The notes under the pieces are model-generated. The model searched no databases, was not told the DNA's origin, and saw only the letters and a list, made by a program, of their open reading frames with translations. 5,471 nucleotides of DNA from Spirochaetales bacterium (lineage in GTDB: Bacteria; Spirochaetota; Spirochaetia; DTKZ01). The position numbers were made by a program, and so were the translations under genes. Positions 1-5,471 of the stretch are shown piece after piece (the stretch's first letter is position 1; each line of letters begins with the position of its first letter). The stretch is from positions 1 to 5,471 of the forward strand of contig JAITGB010000187.1 in the NCBI GenBank assembly GCA_031280945.1. The letters run 5' to 3'.

Positions 1-314
1 CCCTGGCCGATGAACTGCAGAAGGCGGGAATCATCGTTGAGCGCAAGAGGATTGAGGTTCCGGGTCATACTCTGAAGAGTCAGGGAAACTACAAAATCAA
101 GGTGCGGCTCTACGAAAACGAGGAGGCCTCTCTTTCCGTGGCAATCAATCCGAAAGAGGAGGAGAAATCCGCTGCTGTTTCGGCTGCCGCCACGGTTTCT
201 GCGGGAGCTTCGGCTGCGGTTCAGGGAGAACAGTTTCAGGCGGAAGCTCCCGCAGCGGAGGCACAGGCGTCTTTTTCCGAAAACGCTTCTCCGGCGGCTC
301 CGGCTGCGGAGTAA
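1..314 (+). CDS. rplI: 50S ribosomal protein L9, C-terminal part (5' end outside window)
   Basis: Structural protein of the large ribosomal subunit that binds 23S rRNA through its N-terminal domain, which lies outside this window. The reading frame is open from base 3 to a TAA at 312-314, giving about 103 visible residues. The first ~47 match the L9 C-terminal domain: a helix end, then GIIVERKRIEVPG, a turn with GNYKIKVRLY, and the closing strand ASLSVAINP. After that comes a tail of about 55 residues very rich in Ala, Glu, Ser and Gln, beginning with a KEEEK cluster. Bacterial L9 normally ends near the globular domain at about 150 residues, so the tail is an extension and probably disordered. 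The gene is followed after 18 bp by dnaB in the same frame, as expected for a ribosomal-protein/dnaB operon. The family call is strong; the role of the tail is unknown. Confidence 0.9.
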   Translation, partial: LADELQKAGIIVERKRIEVPGHTLKSQGNYKIKVRLYENEEASLSVAINPKEEEKSAAVSAAATVSAGASAAVQGEQFQAEAPAAEAQASFSENASPAAPAAE

Positions 315-332
315 TCACCCGGTAATAAAGCT

Positions 333-1712
333 GTGCCCTTTGCGGAACTGAAAGACAGCTCCCCGCCCCACCATGAAGAGGCTGAGAAATTCGTTCTGGG
401 CGCGATTCTGCAGTACACCGATGAGGATGCTGTTGATGATACTGTAACTTCACTCAGGCCGGAGGATTTCTACAAGGGCGCCCACAGGGAGATTTTTCGC
501 GTTATTTACGCTCTGCACGACAAAAAGGAACCTGTTGATATACGCACTGTTGCTATTGAGCTTGAAAAGACGGGTTCTCTTGAGCGTTCAGGCGGGGCGT
601 CGTACATTGCGTCCCTCACGAGCGCGGTTCCGACTTCTGCCAACATTGGCTACTACAGGGGTATTGTTCAGGAGCTTGCGCTCCGCCGCCGGCTTATCAA
701 GGTTTCTTCGGAAATAACCGCCGATGCGTACGATGAGACAAAGGAAGCTCTTTCGGTTATCGAGGAGGCGGAGCGGAAGGTTCTTGAAATTGCGGATACG
801 CGGCAGACGGGGGAGTATTCTTCGGTTCACGACCTTATTTTTAAGACTGTTGACACTATAGAGAAAATCAACAACACGCAGGGGACGTATTCGGGGATTC
901 CCAGCGGTTTCAGCGACCTTGACGATTTACTGGATGGTTTTCAGAACTCTGAGTTTATTGTTATAGGGGCTCGGCCCGGAACGGGCAAGACGGCTTTGGC
1001 CCTTTCCATGGCGGCAAATATATCAATACGCCAGAAAAAGGCTGTGGGTTTCTTCAGCCTTGAAATGTCAAATCAGGCTATCATGCAGAGGCTCGTGGCG
1101 AGCGAGGCGCGCCTTAATCTGAGAAAAATCCGTTTTACAAAACTCAAAGACAGCGATTTGGGAAACCTTTCGGACGCGGGGAGCCGTATCTACGATGCGC
1201 CCTTGTACATAAGCGATACGCCGGGCATGAGGCTTTTGGATTTACGCAGCCAGGCGCGCCGCATGAAGAGTAAACACGGCGTTCAAATTATTTTTATTGA
1301 TTATATTTCTCTTATACAGGCGGACAGGCAGTATAACATACCCCGGCACGAACAGATTGCGGAAATAAGCCGTTCCCTGAAAGCTCTTGCGCGGGAGCTT
1401 GAGATTCCTCTTGTTGTTTTGTCGCAGATAAAGCGGGAATCGGAGGACAAGCCTACTCCTGGTCTGTCGGATATACGGGAGTCGAGCGCTATTGAGCAGG
1501 ATGCGGACGTTGTTCTTCTTCTCTACAGGTCACGGAAAAAGAAAGAGGGGGAGAAGGACGCCGCGGGCAAGGAAGAGAAAGAGGGGCCGCGCGATATTGA
1601 GGAGCTTACTCTTGAGGTGGCAAAACAGCGTAACGGCCCTGTTGACAAGGTGAGGCTCACCTTCCTGCGAAACTTTACGCGGTTTCAGGCCTATACAAAA
1701 CCGCAGCATTAG
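333..1712 (+). CDS. dnaB: Replicative DNA helicase DnaB
   Basis: Hexameric 5'-3' helicase that unwinds DNA at the replication fork and works with primase. It has 459 residues, the usual length. The N-terminal DnaB domain covers about residues 10-115 and opens with the typical PPHHEEAEKFVLGAIL. A linker follows, then the RecA-like ATPase: Walker A GARPGTGKT at 212-220, catalytic Glu in FSLEM (E244), Walker B IIFIDYISLI (D323), the LSQIKRES and SDIRESSAIEQDADVV motifs at 363-394, and KQRNGP at 431-436, where R433 corresponds to the arginine finger. The start is GTG at 333. It is the only start codon between the in-frame rplI stop at 312-314 and the conserved N-terminus. No good Shine-Dalgarno precedes it (only TAAAG, 2 nt away), so translation is probably coupled to rplI. 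An odd point is a Lys/Glu-rich loop at about 401-421, longer than in E. coli DnaB. Confidence 0.97.
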   Translation: MPFAELKDSSPPHHEEAEKFVLGAILQYTDEDAVDDTVTSLRPEDFYKGAHREIFRVIYALHDKKEPVDIRTVAIELEKTGSLERSGGASYIASLTSAVPTSANIGYYRGIVQELALRRRLIKVSSEITADAYDETKEALSVIEEAERKVLEIADTRQTGEYSSVHDLIFKTVDTIEKINNTQGTYSGIPSGFSDLDDLLDGFQNSEFIVIGARPGTGKTALALSMAANISIRQKKAVGFFSLEMSNQAIMQRLVASEARLNLRKIRFTKLKDSDLGNLSDAGSRIYDAPLYISDTPGMRLLDLRSQARRMKSKHGVQIIFIDYISLIQADRQYNIPRHEQIAEISRSLKALARELEIPLVVLSQIKRESEDKPTPGLSDIRESSAIEQDADVVLLLYRSRKKKEGEKDAAGKEEKEGPRDIEELTLEVAKQRNGPVDKVRLTFLRNFTRFQAYTKPQH

Positions 1713-1726
1713 CCGTATAAAAAACT

Positions 1727-1734
1727 AAAGGGAG
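1727..1734 (+). promoter_or_regulatory. Strong Shine-Dalgarno site for the ComFB-family gene
   Basis: AAAGGGAG ends 7 nt before the ATG at 1742, within the 29-bp gap after dnaB. It fixes the start of the small gene and allows translation independent of dnaB, unlike the weakly marked dnaB start upstream. The AT-rich stretch just before it (around 1716-1726) resembles a -10 box, but I find no matching -35, so I do not call a promoter. Confidence 0.75.
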
Positions 1735-1741
1735 AATTTAC

Positions 1742-2047
1742 ATGGCGTTAAAAGATGAGTACAATTTTGAGAATCTTGTAAACGAGGCCGAAAATCTTGT
1801 AATTGAGGAGATGGACGTTCAGCTTGCTCTGGCGAAGAACGCGGGTGTCTGCCGCTGCCAGGACTGCATTCTGGATATGGCGGCCTTTGCCCTCAATTCG
1901 CTGTCGCCTCTTTACAGGGTGTCGCTTATGGGCCGTCTCTATGCGGAAGGCGCGAAGAGAACGCCTTTTGTGCAGGACGTGAGCCGTGCTGTGGAAGCCG
2001 CGATTCAGAAGGTTATTACAAACCCTTCCCATCATCCGGGCGGATAA
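1742..2047 (+). CDS. ComFB-family protein (late competence protein; possible c-di-GMP receptor)
   Basis: Small soluble protein of 101 residues. It resembles the ComFB family in three ways: an acidic helical N-terminus (NLVNEAENLVIEEMD), then CRCQDC at 37-42 (C37, C39, C42), followed directly by ILDMAAFALNSLSPLYRVS, the hallmark 'Cys cluster, D.A.ALN.L.P.Y' block. ComFB was named from the Bacillus comF operon, where its role is not essential. Related proteins in cyanobacteria and other bacteria have been reported to bind cyclic-di-GMP. That family knowledge makes a signalling role possible here, but it is inference. The three cysteines are the only ones in the protein and could bind a metal. 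No signal peptide or membrane segment is seen. The gene follows dnaB by 29 bp with a strong ribosome-binding site, so it is probably co-transcribed. Its last 32 bp overlap the convergent propeller gene. Confidence 0.85.
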   Translation: MALKDEYNFENLVNEAENLVIEEMDVQLALAKNAGVCRCQDCILDMAAFALNSLSPLYRVSLMGRLYAEGAKRTPFVQDVSRAVEAAIQKVITNPSHHPGG

Positions 2048-4007
2048 CTTCGCCTGAGGCGGCAACAGCGGCCCAGCTTCCGTCTTCAAGGATGTAAAGC
2101 GTTCCTGCGAGTTTTCCCGTTTTCTTTTCCCACGCGGAAACCGAGCCGTTTGAGTTTAGGGCAAAAAGAAGGTTTCCATAGCCGTCAAGCGACAGGGGGA
2201 GTTCGTTATTCGTTTCAATATTCAGGCGGCGCGAGCCTGAGAGCTTGTGAATCTTCCGCAAGTCTAAATTTGCGTATACCGCGCCCTCGTCCGCGTCACA
2301 ATACAGGCCGGCTATGGCTGCTATAGGGTCTGCCGCAAGAGAGACGGGGGTTTCGGGCCGCCGTATGTCCGTAGAAAAAATCCTCTTTCCGGTTTTTTCC
2401 GGTGAGCTTTCCACAAGGCCGATGTAGTACATGCGCCCCCTGAGCGCGTCGTAGATGAGATTTTCCGCGAGAAGAAGCTGCCGGGGCGTTTTGAGGGGAA
2501 CGGTTTCTCCTGTTTCGGTGTTAATGGTCAAAAGAGGGGAGTCAAGTTCTCCACCTTTAGATTTTCCCGCCCAAAGGATTTTTCCGTCAAGGGGAGCTAT
2601 GCTCTGAATGTTCCAGGCGGGATATTCGTACACAGCTTTCATGGAAGCTGTATCTATTTTTTTTACGCTTCCGTTTTTTTCCAGAACAAAGAGAAATCCC
2701 TCCGCTTCCTTGACCGAAACAATGGGCTGGACGGACTCGTACACCGGGGCCGTGCGGCCAGCTTCGGCTTCTGTGATGCGTCCGCGCGCTTCCCCGTCCA
2801 GTGTCCAGAGAAATTTTCTGCCGCCGGAGAGGACAAAACCCGCGGGAGATGAGAGGCGGTTGGGTTTTGCTTCCGCCCTGAAAAAGAAATTCGTTTCGGG
2901 CGGGGGGCTTTTCATAAAAAGGCTTGACGTAAAAGTGTAGATTTTATTCGCGGTTACGGCATAGAGGACGCCTTCTTCGGGAAAAATTGCCGTTACGGGG
3001 GTAGTTTTCCTCTGACCCTGTCTTTCTAAAGAGGAGGAGCCTGCCGCGAGAAAGCCTATACTGCCGTCAGAGAGGGCGAGGTAGCGTCCGTCCGCGCCGC
3101 ATAGAGCGTCTGAGGCTTCCTGCGGCAGAGAAACGGTTTGGCTTTTCACGAGGCGGCCCTGTTCCGCTTGCCGGGGAGGGGTAAAAGTCCATGCGCTGAG
3201 TACGGGTCTTCCGCCCTGCCGCGACAGGGTAAGCACTTCCTCTTTGTTTCCGGCTGCGATTTTATAGATGCCCGGCTCACGAGTCCTGGCCGCGATGCTT
3301 CCATTTACAATATCAACGGCCATGAGTTCCTGTCCCTGACTTGCCATGACATAGCGCGGATTGTACAGCGCGAGATTTTTTAATTCAGGCGTACTGCGGA
3401 CTGCTTCTTTGTACGCGCCTGTTTTAACATCGTGGTAAGTGAAATTTCCCGATGAGGGCAGGTAGGTGAGCAGGGTGTTTTCGCTTTCCGAAAGAAACAA
3501 AAAAGAGACTATTCCAAACCCCTGCGAGAAATACGAAAGAGGCCGTCCTGTTGCGGCGTTGTAAAAGGTGAGGCTCTTCCAGTCTGTTTTGCTGACAATA
3601 ATATAGTTTCCTTTCGGCGAAAATTTGAAGGCCTGAGGGAATTCGGGAAGGGATACGGAAAATTTTTCCTGTCCTGTTTCGCGGTTAATCACTTTTAAAA
3701 TATGAACGGATGCGCTGTCGGAGAGGAGGAGGGCAATGTCGGCGGATGCGGGGTTTATTTCAATTCGGAGTATGGGAAGATGCGAAACCTGAAACTGCCG
3801 TATATGCTCCAGGGGGGATATAGCCCATACTCTGAGCGTTCCGTCTCTGCCTCCCGAAAGGAGCTGGCCGCCCGCGCTGTCCAGCGCGAGGCAAAGAACA
3901 GGGCCAAAGTGTCCGCCGCCGGGAGGAGGCTCCGCGCTTTCAAGAGCGGAAAGCGCGGCGGCCGCAAAAAAAAGCAGATAAAGCGGGATTTTCTTTGCCG
4001 GCATCAT
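2016..4007 (-). CDS. Exported WD40-like beta-propeller protein, function unknown
   Basis: I do not recognise a named gene. From the ATG at 4007 the product has 663 residues. Its N-terminus is a clear signal peptide: MMPAKK, a hydrophobic core (IPLYLLFFAAAALSAL), then ESAEPP. There is no lipobox Cys, so export to the periplasm or beyond is likely. Residues ~33-61 form one near-canonical WD40 repeat (HFGPVLCLALDSAG, SGGRDGTLRVW). The rest is degenerate beta-strand repeats with turns such as NAATGR, NTETGE and KKTGK. About 600 residues would fit two propellers of about seven blades (inference). The end, ILEDGSWAAVAASGEV, resembles a closing motif of other bacterial WD40 proteins, then stops abruptly. 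An upstream ATG at 4052 would add 15 residues before the signal peptide and overlap rseP by 26 bp. I prefer 4007 (or 4004), 19 bp after the rseP stop, with AGAGG at 4026-4022. It is probably an operon partner of rseP. Confidence 0.82.
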   Translation of the reverse strand: MMPAKKIPLYLLFFAAAALSALESAEPPPGGGHFGPVLCLALDSAGGQLLSGGRDGTLRVWAISPLEHIRQFQVSHLPILRIEINPASADIALLLSDSASVHILKVINRETGQEKFSVSLPEFPQAFKFSPKGNYIIVSKTDWKSLTFYNAATGRPLSYFSQGFGIVSFLFLSESENTLLTYLPSSGNFTYHDVKTGAYKEAVRSTPELKNLALYNPRYVMASQGQELMAVDIVNGSIAARTREPGIYKIAAGNKEEVLTLSRQGGRPVLSAWTFTPPRQAEQGRLVKSQTVSLPQEASDALCGADGRYLALSDGSIGFLAAGSSSLERQGQRKTTPVTAIFPEEGVLYAVTANKIYTFTSSLFMKSPPPETNFFFRAEAKPNRLSSPAGFVLSGGRKFLWTLDGEARGRITEAEAGRTAPVYESVQPIVSVKEAEGFLFVLEKNGSVKKIDTASMKAVYEYPAWNIQSIAPLDGKILWAGKSKGGELDSPLLTINTETGETVPLKTPRQLLLAENLIYDALRGRMYYIGLVESSPEKTGKRIFSTDIRRPETPVSLAADPIAAIAGLYCDADEGAVYANLDLRKIHKLSGSRRLNIETNNELPLSLDGYGNLLFALNSNGSVSAWEKKTGKLAGTLYILEDGSWAAVAASGEVIRPDDGKGL

Positions 4008-4026
4008 AACTTTAGGGGCAGCCTCT

Positions 4027-5397
4027 TTAACTCCGGAAGAAATACAGAACATCGCTCATCGTGGAAAGTATTACAAGAAGAAGAACGAAAAACCAGCCGA
4101 CAAACTGATAGCGGTACACGAAGCGCAGGGAAAGAGGTTTTCTCAAAATTACTTCAAAAAGAAAAAGAACGATTTGCCCGCCGTCCAGCACGGGAATGGG
4201 AAGAAGATTCATAAAAAAGAGCGCTACGCTGAGGAGGCCCAAAAAGTTGAGGATTGAGGTAACGCCTGTTGCAAAATTCTTGCTGAAACCCGTTGTGGCA
4301 ACTTCGCCGACAAAGTAGGTTATGCGCAGGGGGCCCGACACGGCCTGAGACAAATCAATGCCGCGAAAAAGAAGGCCGAGGCTTTTGACCGTAATAAACA
4401 GGGTGTCAAAGGTTTCGTTAAAGCCTTTGCCCAGAGCGGCGGCAATGCCTACGCGGGGTGACGATACCTGCGAAGCGCGAAAGGATATGCCTGTATTGAG
4501 GCGGCCTTCCTCGTCTGCATACAGAATAATTTTTGTTTCAAAAGTTTTGCCGTCCCGCTCGCAGAGGAGGTTGAGATTGTGAAAAGGAGATTCCTCTATA
4601 ACCATGTCAAGAAATCGCGTATGGGGAACGTCTGTGCCGTTTACCGCAAGAATACGGTCGCCTGCCTTGAGGCCGGCTATCTGTGCGGCGGATTCTTTAC
4701 GGACTGCCGCTATAACCGGTTCTACCCAGGGGTAAACGCCTATTCCCCCCGCGCCTGTTGATTTGTTGAGGAAGGGCGTTACGCGGAGGCTGCCGGGCAC
4801 TCCGTTACGAGTGTATTCCACGGTAAGGTTTTTTTCCGGCTGGAGGGCAATAGCGTCCTGCAGGTCGCGGAAGGTCGCTATGGGTTGTGAATCTACGGCC
4901 GTAATGTAGTCGCCTGTTTTAAGCCCCGCCTGCGTTGCCGGATAGGAAACGCTGTCGCCGGAACGGGAAGAAAAATCCGATGCAAGCACAATCCTGTTGT
5001 CGAAGGTAGAATACGAAAAGCCTATGAGCCAAACCGCGCTAAAGGCGAAAATCGCAAAGAGAAAATTCATGGCAGGCCCTGCCGCGGCGACAAAAATCCT
5101 TTTTCCCGGAGAAGCGCCGTAAAACGTGCCCTCACCTTCCCGGGGGCGGCCTTCTCCGGCTTCAAGAGCGTCCCGCATGGCTTCTTCGCCCTTCATTTTG
5201 CAGGAACCGCCCAGGGGCAGCATGGCGATACAGTATTCCGTTCCCCGAAAACGGCAGGACACGAGCTTTTTTCCCCAGCCCAGGGTAAAAGCCTCAACCA
5301 CGATTCCCGAAAGTTTCGCGGCGATAAAATGACCGAGTTCGTGAAAAAAAACCATGACGCCGAGGCCGCCAAGTCCAAGTATAATTTTTAGTATCAT
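4027..5397 (-). CDS. rseP: Site-2 intramembrane zinc metalloprotease (RseP/RasP family)
   Basis: Membrane-embedded protease that cuts transmembrane substrates such as anti-sigma factors and signal-peptide remnants. It has 456 residues, the usual RseP size. Visible parts are: first membrane helix with HELGH at 19-23 (zinc ligands H19 and H23, catalytic E20); the PLGG loop at 61-64 and CKMKGEE; AGPAMNFLFAI at 106-116 starting the second membrane segment; two PDZ domains at about 155-205 and 237-295, with AGLKTGDYI and AGLKAGDRI as binding-loop regions; a third membrane segment with NLLPIPVLDGG at 397-407 (zinc ligand D405); and a last hydrophobic helix at about 432-447. All catalytic residues are present. 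The ATG overlaps the stop of the upstream gene as ATGA, with AGAGG 11 nt before it, so translation is probably coupled. The natural substrate is unknown; the sigma-E type role is family knowledge only. Confidence 0.96.
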   Translation of the reverse strand: MILKIILGLGGLGVMVFFHELGHFIAAKLSGIVVEAFTLGWGKKLVSCRFRGTEYCIAMLPLGGSCKMKGEEAMRDALEAGEGRPREGEGTFYGASPGKRIFVAAAGPAMNFLFAIFAFSAVWLIGFSYSTFDNRIVLASDFSSRSGDSVSYPATQAGLKTGDYITAVDSQPIATFRDLQDAIALQPEKNLTVEYTRNGVPGSLRVTPFLNKSTGAGGIGVYPWVEPVIAAVRKESAAQIAGLKAGDRILAVNGTDVPHTRFLDMVIEESPFHNLNLLCERDGKTFETKIILYADEEGRLNTGISFRASQVSSPRVGIAAALGKGFNETFDTLFITVKSLGLLFRGIDLSQAVSGPLRITYFVGEVATTGFSKNFATGVTSILNFLGLLSVALFFMNLLPIPVLDGGQIVLFLFEVILRKPLSLRFVYRYQFVGWFFVLLLVILSTMSDVLYFFRS

Positions 5398-5471
5398 GCG
5401 TTAAGTAACCTCTCTGCGCTCTTGCGCGCCTGGGCGTCTATATGAAGGACTTCATCAACCTGTGAAAAGGC
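5394..5471 (-). CDS. dxr: Probable 1-deoxy-D-xylulose 5-phosphate reductoisomerase, C-terminal end only
   Basis: Only the last 25 codons lie in the window, ending in TGA at 5396-5394. They read AFSQVDEVLHIDAQARKSAE followed by RLLNA. The 'I..VL..DA.AR..A..LL' pattern matches the C-terminal helix of DXR, the NADPH-dependent enzyme that makes 2-C-methyl-D-erythritol 4-phosphate in the MEP isoprenoid pathway. A dxr-rseP gene order is common in bacteria, often within a cdsA-dxr-rseP cluster, and I recall it in Treponema, which supports the call. The stop overlaps the rseP start by 4 bp (ATGA), and the rseP ribosome-binding site lies within this gene. The fragment is short, so the identity leans partly on context. 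Confidence 0.72.
   Translation of the reverse strand, partial: AFSQVDEVLHIDAQARKSAERLLNA
5409..5413 (-). promoter_or_regulatory. Shine-Dalgarno site of rseP inside the dxr 3' end
   Basis: AGAGG on the - strand lies 11 nt before the rseP ATG at 5397. It is the best ribosome-binding match near the ATGA overlap and supports this start over any later in-frame start. The spacing is slightly long, and reinitiation by ribosomes ending dxr could add to it. Confidence 0.55.

Noticed and set aside
850..878. TTGACA within dnaB as an internal promoter
   Set aside because: The TATAG that follows is too close, and no -10 box occurs at normal spacing.
1642..1670. TTGACA near the dnaB 3' end as a -35 box for the ComFB gene
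   Set aside because: No -10-like hexamer lies 16-18 nt downstream, and the sequence is explained by the conserved VDKV codons.
2034..2062. Small inverted repeats (ATCCG/CGGAT and CGCC-TGA-GGCG) at the convergent junction as a bidirectional terminator
   Set aside because: Stems are only 4-5 bp, loops are 2-3 nt, and no T-run follows on either strand.
1748..2089. 113-codon open frame on the - strand opposite the ComFB gene
   Set aside because: It is the complement of a recognised conserved gene, and its Arg/His-rich product shows no domain.
2389..2402. CCGG-T6-CCGG hairpin as an intragenic terminator
   Set aside because: The stem is 4 bp, the T-run sits in the loop rather than after the stem, and it is inside coding sequence.
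2608..2940. 110-codon open frame on the + strand inside the propeller gene
   Set aside because: It is antisense to the long exported propeller frame, with no ribosome-binding site or family signal that I can see.
3702..4214. 170-codon open frame on the + strand across the rseP/propeller junction
   Set aside because: It is antisense to two well-supported genes, has a composition typical of a shadow frame (very rich in Arg, Lys and Ser) and matches no family I know.

Overview
The window looks like a chromosomal segment of a treponeme-like spirochaete. This rests on gene content: rplI running into dnaB on one side, and a dxr tail running into rseP on the other. As I recall them, both pairs occur in Treponema genomes. 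By eye the GC content is a little over 50 %, so a higher-GC treponeme (gut or oral type) fits better than a low-GC one. The genus call is inference; only the gene families are read from sequence.

Layout: two convergent operons fill the window with almost no non-coding DNA. On the + strand are the 3' end of rplI (ribosomal protein L9 with an unusual Ala/Glu-rich tail, to 314), dnaB (replicative helicase, GTG start, 333-1712) and a small ComFB-family gene (1742-2047). On the - strand, read from the right edge leftwards, are the last 25 codons of a probable dxr (isoprenoid synthesis), rseP (site-2 intramembrane zinc protease with two PDZ domains, 5397-4027) and an exported WD40-like beta-propeller protein of unknown role (about 4007-2016). 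The last genes of the two operons overlap tail to tail by 32 bp (2016-2047), so there is no room for a conventional terminator between them.

How the genes may work together: the + operon joins translation (L9), replication (DnaB) and a ComFB protein, a family linked to competence and more recently to cyclic-di-GMP binding. The - operon joins isoprenoid synthesis and envelope proteolysis to a secreted or periplasmic propeller. No gap longer than about 30 bp lacks a gene.

I see no RNA gene, insertion sequence, CRISPR array or obvious mobile element, and no clear evidence of a wholly new system. The items most worth a second look are the ComFB gene next to dnaB, the propeller gene coupled to rseP, and the overlapping junction, where both operons may have been joined by rearrangement.
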